Source: CAHJXG01 sp964235485 (GTDB lineage: Bacteria; Pseudomonadota; Alphaproteobacteria; Acetobacterales; Acetobacteraceae). Taken from it: a stretch of 64,000 bases of DNA. Below the pieces are notes generated by a model. That model was not told the DNA's origin and searched no databases. It saw only the letters and a program-made list of their open reading frames with translations. The DNA lies in NCBI GenBank assembly GCA_964235485.1, contig CAXSAZ010000005.1, positions 1 to 64,000 on the forward strand. Reading direction: 5' to 3'. Both the position numbers and the translations under genes were made by a program. Shown in pieces: positions 41,034 through 50,434 of this stretch. Position 1 is the stretch's first letter. Every line of letters begins with the position of its first letter.

Positions 41034-42953
41034 ATGACCGACATGCAGCCCCTTCCCCGTCCCGACACGCCGCGCCCGGGTCCGCGCGGGCCGCAGCGGG
41101 ACGCGGCCGGCCGCACGGCGATGGACACGACGCGCGGACGCCTGGTGATCGCCTCCGCGGGCTTTGTCCTGCTGTTCGGCGCGGTGGCCTTCAAGCTGGC
41201 GGGCGCGACCGTGCTGTTCCCGCTGCAGTCGAAGCGCCTGGACCGCTTGGCGCAGCTTCCGGCGCCCATCATCGCCGCCGGGCCGGACGGCGCGTTGCCC
41301 GTGCCGCCGCCGCGCGACCCCGGGCCGCACACGCGGGCGATGGTCGTGGACCGCAACGGCGAGATCCTGGCGATTTCCCTACCCACCGCCGGGCTGTATG
41401 CCAACCCGCGCGAGATGATGGACACGGACGAGGTCGCGCAGAAGCTGAAAACCGTGCTGCCCCGCCTCGACCTGGACGTGGTGCGCGCCCGCCTGGCCAG
41501 CGAGAAGCAGTTCGTTTACCTCGCCCGCAACCTGACGCCCTCCGAGCACCTCGCGGTCAACAACCTCGGCATCCCCGGGCTTTACTTCCAATCGACGGAG
41601 CGCCGCCAGTATCCGCAGAAGCGGATGGCGGCGCACGTGCTGGGCGGCGTCGATGTGGATGCGCGCGGCATCGCCGGGGTGGAGCGCGCCTTTGACGGAC
41701 GCCTGCGCGACAGCGTGGAGCCGCTCAGGCTCTCCATCGACGTGCGGGTGCAGGCGGCGGTGCGGGACGAGCTGGCGCAGTCCATGGCGGAGTTCCACGC
41801 CATCGGCGCCTGCGGCATCGTCATGGACGTGCACACCGGCGAGGTGATCGCCATGGTCAGCCTGCCGGACTTCGATGCCAACCTGGCCGGCGAAGCGCCG
41901 CCCGAGCAGCGGTTCAACCGCGCGCTCACCGGCATGTACGAACCCGGCAGCACCTTCAAGCTGCAAACCGCGGCCATGGCGCTGGACAGCGGCGCGGCGC
42001 AGCTTTGGAGTTCGTTCGACGCGGCGCACGACATCAAGATCGGCCGCTTCACCATCCAGGACTTCCAGGGCAAGCACCGGGTGCTCAGCCTGCCGGAGGT
42101 CATCGCCTATTCCTCCAACCTCGGCGCCGCGCACATGGCGCAGCAGGTGGGCACGGAGCGGCAGCGGAGCTGGCTGCAATCCATGGGCATGTTCACCCGC
42201 GTCGGCATCGAGCTGCCGGAGCAGGGCCAGCCCATCGTGCAGCCGGCTGCAAGCTGGAAGGACATCGCCACCCTGACCGTGGGCTTCGGCCACGGCATCG
42301 CGGTGTCGCCCTTGCACGTGGTGCGCGGCACGGCGGCGCTGGCCAACGGCGGCACCATGCTGCGCCCGACCATCCTGGAACGGGACGCGCCGCCCGAGGA
42401 GCGCCGGGTCATGCAGCAGTCAACGTCGGACACGGTGCGCAAGCTGATGCGGCTCGTGGTGACGGACGGCTACGGCAAGCCTGCGGACGTGCCGGGCTAC
42501 TTCGTCGGCGGCAAGACCGGCACGGCAGAGAAGACAATGGGGCACGGCTACCGCAAGCACGCCAACATCAGCGCCTTTATGAGCGTGTTCCCGATGAACG
42601 CGCCGCGCTATGCCGTGTACTTCATGCTGGACGAGCCGAAGGGCAACGCGAGCACCGGCGGCTTTTCCACCGCCGGCGCCGTGAGCGCGCCGGGCGCGGG
42701 CCGGGTGATCGCGCGGATCGGGCCGATGCTGGGCTTGATGCCGGAAACCGTGACGGCGGCGGCGACGCAGGCAAGCCTTGCCATGCCGCTGCGTCCGGGC
42801 CGTCCCGCGGGCTGGCGGCCACTGCCCCCGGACGCCCCGCTCGCGCGCGGCCCGGCGGCGCATCCGCAAGCTGCGCCCGTTCCTTCGCCACGGCAGGAGG
42901 TCGGCCTTCCTTTGGCGACCGCCCCTCTGGCGACCTCCGTTGCGGCTCGCTGA
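41034..42953 (+). CDS. ftsI: Septal peptidoglycan transpeptidase FtsI (PBP3)
   Basis: This 639-residue class B penicillin-binding protein cross-links septal peptidoglycan. A cytoplasmic Pro-rich start precedes one transmembrane helix near residues 37-58. The dimerisation domain follows (AMVVDRNGEILAISLP), then the transpeptidase with nucleophile S306 in PGSTFK, S360/N362 in YSSN, and K494 in GGKTGTAEK. A C-terminal Pro/Ala-rich extension of about 60 residues is present. The gene lies 17 bases after ftsL and one base before murE. Confidence 0.96.
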   Translation: MTDMQPLPRPDTPRPGPRGPQRDAAGRTAMDTTRGRLVIASAGFVLLFGAVAFKLAGATVLFPLQSKRLDRLAQLPAPIIAAGPDGALPVPPPRDPGPHTRAMVVDRNGEILAISLPTAGLYANPREMMDTDEVAQKLKTVLPRLDLDVVRARLASEKQFVYLARNLTPSEHLAVNNLGIPGLYFQSTERRQYPQKRMAAHVLGGVDVDARGIAGVERAFDGRLRDSVEPLRLSIDVRVQAAVRDELAQSMAEFHAIGACGIVMDVHTGEVIAMVSLPDFDANLAGEAPPEQRFNRALTGMYEPGSTFKLQTAAMALDSGAAQLWSSFDAAHDIKIGRFTIQDFQGKHRVLSLPEVIAYSSNLGAAHMAQQVGTERQRSWLQSMGMFTRVGIELPEQGQPIVQPAASWKDIATLTVGFGHGIAVSPLHVVRGTAALANGGTMLRPTILERDAPPEERRVMQQSTSDTVRKLMRLVVTDGYGKPADVPGYFVGGKTGTAEKTMGHGYRKHANISAFMSVFPMNAPRYAVYFMLDEPKGNASTGGFSTAGAVSAPGAGRVIARIGPMLGLMPETVTAAATQASLAMPLRPGRPAGWRPLPPDAPLARGPAAHPQAAPVPSPRQEVGLPLATAPLATSVAAR

Positions 42954-42954
42954 C

Positions 42955-44382
42955 ATGTTGGGGCGTTTGGGGATGACGTCGCCACCCGGCTTGCCCGAGG
43001 GCCTGACCGGCATCACGGCCGACAGCCGTGCCGTGCGCCCGGGGATGCTCTATGCGGCGCTGCCCGGCGCCCGCGCGGACGGCCGCAGCTTCATCGCCGA
43101 CGCGGTGACGCGCGGGGCCGCGGCCGTGCTGGCGCCTTCGGGCACCGATTGGCCGCCGGGCGTGCCGCCGCGCCCGCTGATCCTCGATGCCGAGCCGCGC
43201 CGTGCCCTGGCCCGGCTCGCGGCGCTGCAGTCCGGCCCGCAGCCGGAGCGAGTGGTCGCGATCACCGGCACCAACGGCAAAACCAGCACCGCCGAGTTCC
43301 TGCGCCAAATCCTGGCCGATGCCGGTACGGAGGCCGCGAGCCTCGGCACGCTCGGGTTGATTGCCCGGGATCGCCAAAGCAGCCCCGGCCTGACCACGCC
43401 CGACCCTGTGGCGCTGGCGGACACGCTGGCGGCGCTGGCGCGCGACGGGGTGCGGGCGGTGGCGCTGGAAGCGTCGTCGCACGGGCTGGACCAGTTTCGG
43501 CTGGACGGCGTGCGGCTGGCGGCGGCCGGGTTCAGCAATCTGACGCGTGACCACCTGGATTACCACCAAACGATGGACGCCTACCGCGCCGCCAAGCTCC
43601 GCTTGTTCGACGCGCTGCTGCCCCGGGGCGCCCCGGCCGTGGTCAGCACGGCGCTGGATGCGGACACGACCGACGCGCTGCGCGGCATCGCCGCCCGGCG
43701 CGGCCTCCCCCTGCACCGGGTCGGCGAGGACGGCGACCTGCTGCGCCTGCTGCGCGCCGTGCCGCAGCCCGGCGGGCAGGCGCTTGAGATCGAGGCGGGC
43801 GGCGTTCGGCATGAACTGTTCTTCCCGCTGCCGGGACGGTTCCAGGCCGACAACGCGCTGCTGGCGGCGGGGCTGGCGATGGCCACGGGCACCGCGGACG
43901 CGCTGCACCGCTTGCCGGCGCTGCGCGGCGTGCGTGGCCGGATGGAGCTGGCGGCAACCTTGCCCAATGGCGCGGCGGTGTATGTCGATTACGCGCACAC
44001 GCCCGACGCGCTGGACCGGCTGCTCGCCGCGCTGCGCCCGCACACGGCCGGGCGGCTGCATGTGGTGTTCGGCGCCGGGGGCGACCGGGACCCCGGCAAG
44101 CGCCCGCTGATGGGCGCCGCCGCCCGCCAGGCCGACCGCGCAATCGTCACTGACGACAACCCGCGCAGCGAAGACCCGGCCGCGATCCGCCGCGCGGTCC
44201 TGGCCGCCCTGCCCGGTGCCATCGAGATCGGCGACCGCCGCGCCGCCATCGCCGCCGCCATGGAGGGCTTGGCGCCCGGCGACGTGCTGGCCGTCGCGGG
44301 CAAAGGGCACGAGCAGGGCCAGACCGTGGGCACCACCGTGCTGCCGTTCGACGACGTGGCCACCGTGCGCGGCCTGCTATGA
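42955..44382 (+). CDS. murE: UDP-MurNAc-L-Ala-D-Glu:meso-DAP ligase MurE
   Basis: This 475-residue cytoplasmic ATP-dependent ligase adds the third stem residue. The Mur-ligase order is seen: GITADSRAVRPGMLYAALPG, P-loop AITGTNGKTSTAEF, LEASSHGLDQFRLDG, NLTRDHLDYHQTM, and the DDNPRSEDP motif that marks specificity for meso-diaminopimelate rather than lysine. The ATG at 42955 begins one base after the ftsI stop; an ATG at 42973 is an alternative start. The stop overlaps murF. Confidence 0.96.
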   Translation: MLGRLGMTSPPGLPEGLTGITADSRAVRPGMLYAALPGARADGRSFIADAVTRGAAAVLAPSGTDWPPGVPPRPLILDAEPRRALARLAALQSGPQPERVVAITGTNGKTSTAEFLRQILADAGTEAASLGTLGLIARDRQSSPGLTTPDPVALADTLAALARDGVRAVALEASSHGLDQFRLDGVRLAAAGFSNLTRDHLDYHQTMDAYRAAKLRLFDALLPRGAPAVVSTALDADTTDALRGIAARRGLPLHRVGEDGDLLRLLRAVPQPGGQALEIEAGGVRHELFFPLPGRFQADNALLAAGLAMATGTADALHRLPALRGVRGRMELAATLPNGAAVYVDYAHTPDALDRLLAALRPHTAGRLHVVFGAGGDRDPGKRPLMGAAARQADRAIVTDDNPRSEDPAAIRRAVLAALPGAIEIGDRRAAIAAAMEGLAPGDVLAVAGKGHEQGQTVGTTVLPFDDVATVRGLL

Positions 44383-45728
44383 CGGCGCTGTGGACCGCCG
44401 ATGCGCTGCGGGACGCGACGGGCGGCGTGTTCCGCCGGCCGTTCGACGCTTCGGGCGTGTCCATCAACAGCCGCACGGGGCGGCCCGGTGACCTGTTCGT
44501 GGCGCTTCAGGGCGAAACGGACGGCCACGCCTTCGTGGCGGACGCGCTGGCCCGGGGCGCTGCCGGCGCCATGGTTCATCGCACGGACGGGTTGCCGGAC
44601 GACGCGCCGCTGCTGGTGGTGGGCGACACGCTGGCCGGGCTGCACGCTTTGGGCCGGGCGGGGCGGGCGCGCTTCGAGGGGAAGGTAGTCGCCGTCACCG
44701 GCAGCGTCGGCAAGACGACGACCAAGGAAATGCTGCGCACGGCCCTGTCCGCCTTTGGCCCGACCCACGCGGCGGAAGCGTCCTACAACAACCATTGGGG
44801 CGTGCCGTTGACCCTCGCGCGCTTGCCGCCCGGCGCCGCGTTCTGCGTGGCCGAGATCGGCATGAACCACGCGGGCGAGATCGCGCCGCTGGCCCGGCTC
44901 GCCGCCCCGCACGTCGCGGTCGTGACTGCGGTGGCCAGCGCGCATATCGGCCACCTCGGCAGCCTGGAGGCCATCGCGGACGAAAAGGCGTCGGTGTTGG
45001 AGGGGCTGGAACCCGGCGGCCTCGCCGTCCTGCCCGGCGACAGCCCGTTCCTTTCGCGCATGGCAGAGGCCGCGCCACCGGGCCGGGTAATCACCTTTGG
45101 GTACGCGGAGGGCGCCGATGCGCGCTTGCTGCGGACAAGCCCGGTGCGGGCCAGGATTTGCGGCCAGGATGTCGAGTTCTCGCTGGCAGCGCCGGGGGCG
45201 CACATGGCGCTGAACGCGGTCGCGGCGCTCGCGGCCTGCGCGGCGCTGGGGTTGGACATTTCCGTCGCGGCCGCGGCGCTTTCGTCGTTCGCCCCGGGCG
45301 CAGGCCGCGGCTTGCAGCGGCCGATCCGCGGCGGCGACATCCTACTACTCGACGAAAGCTACAACGCTTCCTCCGCCTCCGTCCGGGCGGCGTTGGGCGT
45401 GCTGGCGGCGCTGCCGGGCCGCCGGCGGGTCGCGGTGCTGGGCGACATGCTGGAACTCGGCGCGTTCGGCCCGGCGGAGCACGCGGGCCTGGCCCCCGAT
45501 GTCGCGTCCAGCGCCGACCTGCTGTATGCCTGCGGCCCGCTGATGCGGCACCTGTATGACGGCGTGCCGGACCGGCGCCGCGGCGCACATGCGCCAGACA
45601 GCGCGGCGCTGGCGCCCTTGGTCGCCGCCGCGGTGCGGCCCGGCGATGCCGTGCTGGTCAAGGGCAGCCTCGGCAGCCGGATGCGCCTGGTCGTGGCCGC
45701 GCTGGAACGCCCGGGGGCGCCGGGCTGA
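44379..45728 (+). CDS. murF: UDP-MurNAc-tripeptide:D-Ala-D-Ala ligase MurF
   Basis: This 449-residue enzyme adds D-Ala-D-Ala to complete the pentapeptide precursor. Motifs are GVSINSRTGRPGDLFVALQG, P-loop VTGSVGKTTTKEML, SYNNHWGVPLTL, AEIGMNHAGEI, the adenine-binding LLDESYNASSAS and VLGDMLELG. The start overlaps murE (ATGA) and the TGA shares a base with the mraY ATG (TGATG). The length is normal. Confidence 0.96.
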   Translation: MTALWTADALRDATGGVFRRPFDASGVSINSRTGRPGDLFVALQGETDGHAFVADALARGAAGAMVHRTDGLPDDAPLLVVGDTLAGLHALGRAGRARFEGKVVAVTGSVGKTTTKEMLRTALSAFGPTHAAEASYNNHWGVPLTLARLPPGAAFCVAEIGMNHAGEIAPLARLAAPHVAVVTAVASAHIGHLGSLEAIADEKASVLEGLEPGGLAVLPGDSPFLSRMAEAAPPGRVITFGYAEGADARLLRTSPVRARICGQDVEFSLAAPGAHMALNAVAALAACAALGLDISVAAAALSSFAPGAGRGLQRPIRGGDILLLDESYNASSASVRAALGVLAALPGRRRVAVLGDMLELGAFGPAEHAGLAPDVASSADLLYACGPLMRHLYDGVPDRRRGAHAPDSAALAPLVAAAVRPGDAVLVKGSLGSRMRLVVAALERPGAPG

Positions 45729-46816
45729 TGCTGGTCTATCTGTCCCGCTTGTCCGCCGAGCAGTTCATCTTTGCGAACCTGTTCCGCTACATCACCTTCC
45801 GCTCAGGCGCCGCGTGCTTGACCGCGCTGTTCATCAGCTTCCTGCTGGGGCCGATGGTGATCCGCTGGCTGATCTCCGTGCAGCGCGGCGGCCAGCCGAT
45901 CCGCACGGACGGCCCGGCCCGGCACCTGGTCGAGAAGAAGGGCACGCCCACCATGGGCGGCGTGCTGATCCTGGCGTCGCTCACCGTCTCGACCCTGCTC
46001 TGGGCCGACCTGCGCAACGGCTATGTCTGGGCGGTGCTGCTGCTGACGCTCGGCTACGGCGCCATCGGTTTCTGGGACGACTTCCTGAAGCTGTCGCGGC
46101 GCAACACCAAGGGTGTGTCGGCGCGTGGCAAGCTCGTGGCGCAACTGCTGCTCGGCCTCGGCTGCGCCGTGTGGATCGTGCTGCTGACCCGGGGGCCGCT
46201 CGGCACCTCGCTGACGGTGCCGGTGTTCAAGGAGGTGCTGATCCCGCTCGGCCTGCTGTTCCCGCTGGTCGGCATGGTCGTCATGGTGGGCAGCTCCAAC
46301 GCGGTCAACCTGACGGACGGGCTGGATGGGCTGGCCATCGTGCCGACCATCATCGCGGCGGCGGTGTTCGCGCTGATCTCCTACCTCGTCGGCAACCGGG
46401 TGTTCGCGGATTACCTGCAGCTCCATCCGGTGCCGGGCGTGGGCGAGCTGGGCGTGTTCCTGGCGGCGCTGGTCGGCTCCGGGCTGGGCTTCCTGTGGTT
46501 CAACGCCCCGCCGGCGGCTGTGTTCATGGGCGACACCGGCAGCCTGGCGCTCGGCGGCGCGCTGGGCGCGGTGGCGGTCGCGACCAAGCACGAGATCGTG
46601 CTGGCCATCGTCGGCGGGCTGTTCGTCGTGGAAACGTTCAGCGTGATCGTCCAGGTGTTCTGGTTCAAGCGCACCGGGCGCCGCGTGTTCCTGATGGCGC
46701 CGCTGCACCACCATTACGAGAAGAAAGGCTGGTCGGAGCCGACCATCGTGATCCGCTTCTGGATCGTTTCCATGATCCTGGCGCTGGTGGGCCTGGCCAC
46801 CTTGAAGATCCGATGA
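45728..46816 (+). CDS. mraY: Phospho-MurNAc-pentapeptide translocase MraY
   Basis: This 362-residue integral membrane enzyme with about ten transmembrane segments transfers phospho-MurNAc-pentapeptide to undecaprenyl phosphate to give lipid I. Conserved features are KKGTPTMGGVLIL, the DDFLKLSRRNTKGVS motif with adjacent aspartates, SSNAVNLTDGLDGLA, VFMGDTGSLALGG and the terminal PLHHHYEKKGWSEP with its His cluster. Its start overlaps the murF stop by one base and its stop overlaps murD by four. Confidence 0.97.
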   Translation: MLVYLSRLSAEQFIFANLFRYITFRSGAACLTALFISFLLGPMVIRWLISVQRGGQPIRTDGPARHLVEKKGTPTMGGVLILASLTVSTLLWADLRNGYVWAVLLLTLGYGAIGFWDDFLKLSRRNTKGVSARGKLVAQLLLGLGCAVWIVLLTRGPLGTSLTVPVFKEVLIPLGLLFPLVGMVVMVGSSNAVNLTDGLDGLAIVPTIIAAAVFALISYLVGNRVFADYLQLHPVPGVGELGVFLAALVGSGLGFLWFNAPPAAVFMGDTGSLALGGALGAVAVATKHEIVLAIVGGLFVVETFSVIVQVFWFKRTGRRVFLMAPLHHHYEKKGWSEPTIVIRFWIVSMILALVGLATLKIR

Positions 46817-48180
46817 ACGCCTTTCCGCCCGCCCTGTTCGCCGGGCGCCGCTTTGCCGTGGTCGGCCTGGGCCGCAACGGCTTGCCGGCGGCGCGCGCCC
46901 TGCTCGCCATGGGGGCGGAGGTTTTCGCCTGGGATGATCGATTGGAGGCGCGCGCCGCCGCCACCGGCCTGCCGTTGCACGACCCGGCGCTCGGCTTGGC
47001 CGGGTTCGAGGCCCTGGTGCTCAGCCCGGGCATCCCGCACGCCCTGCCCGCGCCGCACCCGGCGGCCCTGGCCGCGCGCCGGGCCGGCCTCCCGATCCTG
47101 TCGGACGCCGAGCTGCTGTTCCAGGCGGTGCGCGCCGCCGGGTCCCGGGCGCGGTTCGTCGGCGTCACCGGCACCAACGGCAAGAGCACCACCACGGCGC
47201 TGCTCGCGCACATCCTGTCCGGCGCTGGCGTCGAATCGGCGGCGGGGGGCAACCTGGGGGTTCCCGCACTGGCGCTGCCGCTTCTCGGCGAGGCCGGCGT
47301 TTATGTCCTGGAGATGTCGTCCTACATGCTGGAGCGCCTCCTCACGCTGCGCTTCGACGCGGCGGCGTTGTTGAATCTCAGCCCGGACCACTTGGACCGG
47401 CACGGCGATATGGCCGGCTACGCCGCGGCGAAGCGCCACGTGTTCGACCGGCAGCGCGTGGGCGACCTCGCGGCGGTCGGCATCGACGACGGCCAAAGCG
47501 CCGGCGTGGCGCGCGGCCTGCACGGTCGCCGCGTCGTCACGGTGTCCGGCCACCGCCCGGCCGATGTGTGGTGCGGCGACGGCGCCCTGCGCGACGGCGA
47601 CGGGCCGATCCTGGCGATGAACGACGCCCCCGCCCTGCCCGGCCCGCACAACGCGCAGAACGCCGCCGCCGCCGCTGCTCTGGCCCTGGCGCTCGGCGTG
47701 CCGCGCGAGGCCATCGCCGCGGGCATCACGGGGTTCGCCGGCCTGCCGCACCGGCAGGAGCGGGTGGCGGTGGTGGACGGCGTCGCCTGGATCAACGACA
47801 GCAAGGCGACCAACGCGGACGCCGCCGCCCGGGCGCTCGCCTGCTACGGCCGCCTGGTCTGGATCGCGGGCGGCATCGCCAAGGCCGGCGGGATCGAGGC
47901 GCTGCGCCCGCTGCTGCCCCGCGTGGCCCATGCCGTGCTGATCGGGCGTGACGCGCCGGCGCTGGCGCGGACGCTGGCCGACGCCGGCGTACCTTATACT
48001 GTGGCGGGCACGCTGGACGCCGCCGTGCCAGCCGCCCGCGCCGCCGCGGGGCGCACCGCCTCCCCCGTGGTGCTGCTGTCCCCGGCCTGCGCCAGCTTTG
48101 ACCAGTTCGCCGGCTTCGAGGCGCGCGGCGAGCGGTTCCGCCAGTTGGCCCTCACCCCTGCCCTAGCACGGAGCGCCTGA
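46813..48180 (+). CDS. murD: UDP-MurNAc-L-Ala:D-Glu ligase MurD
   Basis: This 455-residue cytoplasmic ligase adds D-glutamate. It has an N-terminal Rossmann-like UDP-binding domain (FAVVGLGRNGLPAARALL, VLSPGIPHAL), P-loop GVTGTNGKSTTTAL, LEMSSYMLERL, LNLSPDHLDRHGDM, the C-terminal WINDSKATNADAAARAL, and LLSPACASFDQFAGFEARG. It starts inside the mraY stop, and its TGA shares a base with the ftsW ATG. Confidence 0.96.
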   Translation: MNAFPPALFAGRRFAVVGLGRNGLPAARALLAMGAEVFAWDDRLEARAAATGLPLHDPALGLAGFEALVLSPGIPHALPAPHPAALAARRAGLPILSDAELLFQAVRAAGSRARFVGVTGTNGKSTTTALLAHILSGAGVESAAGGNLGVPALALPLLGEAGVYVLEMSSYMLERLLTLRFDAAALLNLSPDHLDRHGDMAGYAAAKRHVFDRQRVGDLAAVGIDDGQSAGVARGLHGRRVVTVSGHRPADVWCGDGALRDGDGPILAMNDAPALPGPHNAQNAAAAAALALALGVPREAIAAGITGFAGLPHRQERVAVVDGVAWINDSKATNADAAARALACYGRLVWIAGGIAKAGGIEALRPLLPRVAHAVLIGRDAPALARTLADAGVPYTVAGTLDAAVPAARAAAGRTASPVVLLSPACASFDQFAGFEARGERFRQLALTPALARSA

Positions 48181-49313
48181 TGGCCCTGTCCCGCTCCGAC
48201 GACTCCGTGCTTGGCCGCTGGTGGCTGACGGTGGACCGCTGGACCCTGCTCGCGGTCGCCACGCTGATCGGCTTCGGCTACGTCATGATGCTCGCGGCCT
48301 CCCCCGCAGTGGCGGAGCGCATCCACCAGTCGCGCGACGTGTTCATCCTCAAGCAGGTCGTGTTCCTCCTGCTCGCCGGGCTGACCGTGGTGGTGGTGTC
48401 GCTCTTGTCGCCGCGCGGCGTGTGGCGCTTGGCGCTGTTCGGCTGCTTGGCGGCGCTGGCGCTCACCGCCGCGACCCTCGTGATCGGGGTCGAGATCAAG
48501 GGCGCCCGCCGCTGGATCTCCGTGCCCGGCATGACGGTGCAGCCCAGCGAATTCTTAAAACCCTGCTTCGCCGTCGTCGCCGCCTGGCTGCTCAGCGAGG
48601 GCCAGCGTGTGCGGCACTTCCCCGGCATGTTGCTGGCCGGCGGCGTGTTCGCGCTGATCGCCGTGCTGTTGAAGTCGCAGCCGGACATGGGGATGCTGGC
48701 CGTGGTGGCGGCGGTGTTCTTCATCCAGTTGTTCATCGGCGGACTCAACCTGGCGATGGTGGGCCTCGGCGTGGGCGGGCTGGTGGGCGCGGCCGTCAGC
48801 GCCTACGCCTTCTTCCCGCACGTCCGCAGCCGCGTGACCCGCTTCCTGGACCCGTCCTCCGGCGACAGCTACCAGGTCAGCACCGCGCTGGAAGCCTTCG
48901 GCAATGGCGGCCTGCTCGGCCGCGGCCCCGGCGAGGGACGGATCAAGGACGTGCTGCCCGACGCCCATGCGGACTTCGTGTACGCGGTGGTGGGGGAGGA
49001 GTTCGGCATGGTCATCTGCCTCCTCCTGCTCGCGGTGTTCGGTTTCATCGTGCTGCGCGGCCTGTTGCGGCTCTTGGCGGAGCAGGACCTGTTCATCGTG
49101 CTGGCCTCCTGTGGCCTTGTAACCAGCTTCGGCTTGCAGGCCTTCGTCAACATGGCCAGCTCGCTGCATCTGATCCCGACCAAGGGCATGACCCTGCCCT
49201 TCGTGTCCTACGGCGGGTCGTCCGTGCTGGCGGTGGCGCTCGGCATCGGCATGTTGCTGGCCCTCACCCGGCGCCGCGCCCGGACCGAGACGGTGTGGGG
49301 CACAGCACCATGA
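48180..49313 (+). CDS. ftsW: Septal glycosyltransferase FtsW (SEDS family)
   Basis: This 377-residue polytopic membrane protein has about ten helices. SEDS signatures are KGARRWISVPGMTVQPSEFL, the large periplasmic loop YQVSTALEAFGNGGLLGRGP, ADFVYAVVGEEFG and the terminal TKGMTLPFVSYGGSS. It polymerises lipid II into septal glycan together with FtsI. It lies between murD and murG with one- and four-base overlaps. Confidence 0.96.
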   Translation: MALSRSDDSVLGRWWLTVDRWTLLAVATLIGFGYVMMLAASPAVAERIHQSRDVFILKQVVFLLLAGLTVVVVSLLSPRGVWRLALFGCLAALALTAATLVIGVEIKGARRWISVPGMTVQPSEFLKPCFAVVAAWLLSEGQRVRHFPGMLLAGGVFALIAVLLKSQPDMGMLAVVAAVFFIQLFIGGLNLAMVGLGVGGLVGAAVSAYAFFPHVRSRVTRFLDPSSGDSYQVSTALEAFGNGGLLGRGPGEGRIKDVLPDAHADFVYAVVGEEFGMVICLLLLAVFGFIVLRGLLRLLAEQDLFIVLASCGLVTSFGLQAFVNMASSLHLIPTKGMTLPFVSYGGSSVLAVALGIGMLLALTRRRARTETVWGTAP

Positions 49314-50434
49314 GGGGCCAGCCCGTCCGCCCCGTCGTGATCGCCGCCGGCGGCACCGGCGGCCATTTCTTCCCGGCCGAGGCGCTGGCTTCCGAACTGC
49401 TGTCCCGCGGCCACCGCGTGGCGCTGATGACGGATGCGCGGAGCGGCGGCCTCAAGTCGGAGGTGTTCGCCGGGCGGGAAACCTTCGTGCTGCGCGGCGC
49501 CGGGATCGCCGGGCGGGGCGCGTTGCGGGCCGGCCAGGCGGCGCTGGCGCTGGCGGGCGGCGCGGGGCAGGCGCGGCGCATCCTTTCGACGCTCGACGCC
49601 CTGGCGATCGTGGGCTTCGGCGGCTATCCGTGCGTGGCGCCCGTGCTGGCGTGCCGCCTGCTGCGCCGGCGCCCGGTGGTCGTGCTGCACGAGCAGAACG
49701 CCGTGCTGGGCCGGGCCAACCGGGCGTTGGCGCGGTTCGCGGACCGGCTGGCGCTCGGCATGGCGGCGACGACGCGCTTGCCGCCTTGGGCCGCGACGGC
49801 CGTGACCGGCAACCCGGTGCGTCCGGCGATCCGCGCCTTGGCCGGGCTGGACTACGCGCCGCCTGCACCGGACGGCCCGGTCAACCTGCTGGTCATCGGC
49901 GGCAGCCAGGGCGCCCGCGTGTTCAGCGACGCGCTGCCCGGGGCCATTGCCCTGCTGCCCGAAGCCATGCGCGCCCGGCTCCGCATCGCGCAGCAATGCC
50001 GGCCCGAGGACCTGCCGCGTGTACGCGCCGCCTACGCCGAGCAAGGGGTGGAGGCCGAGCTGTCCGCGTTCTTCCCCAACATGGCCGCGCGCCTGGCGGC
50101 AGCGCACTTCGTCGTGGCGCGCGCCGGCGCCAGCACGGTGGCCGAGCTGGGCGTCATCGGCCGCCCGGCGCTGCTGGTGCCGCTGCCGGCCTCCATCGAC
50201 GGGCACCAGCGCGCCAATGCCCGGGCAATCGGCGCCGACGTGCTGGAACAGGCCGAGTTCGAGGGCGCCCCCCAGGCACTGGCCGACGCGCTCGTTGCCC
50301 GGCTGTCGTCGCCCGCCCGCCTCGTCGAGCAAGCAGCCGAGGTCGCCCGCGCCGGCATCCCCGACGCCGCCGCCCGCCTGGCCGACCTGGTTGAGCAGAT
50401 GGCGCAGGCCCCGCGCGAAGGAGCACGGGCATGA
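49310..50434 (+). CDS. murG: Lipid II synthase MurG
   Basis: This 374-residue peripheral GT-B glycosyltransferase adds GlcNAc to lipid I at the inner face of the membrane. The donor and acceptor loops are visible: AAGGTGGHFFPAEALA, FGGYPCVAPVLA, HEQNAVLGRANR, NLLVIGGSQGARVFSD and the UDP-GlcNAc motif ARAGASTVAELGVIGRPALL. The start overlaps ftsW and the stop overlaps murC, each by four bases. Confidence 0.96.
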   Translation: MRGQPVRPVVIAAGGTGGHFFPAEALASELLSRGHRVALMTDARSGGLKSEVFAGRETFVLRGAGIAGRGALRAGQAALALAGGAGQARRILSTLDALAIVGFGGYPCVAPVLACRLLRRRPVVVLHEQNAVLGRANRALARFADRLALGMAATTRLPPWAATAVTGNPVRPAIRALAGLDYAPPAPDGPVNLLVIGGSQGARVFSDALPGAIALLPEAMRARLRIAQQCRPEDLPRVRAAYAEQGVEAELSAFFPNMAARLAAAHFVVARAGASTVAELGVIGRPALLVPLPASIDGHQRANARAIGADVLEQAEFEGAPQALADALVARLSSPARLVEQAAEVARAGIPDAAARLADLVEQMAQAPREGARA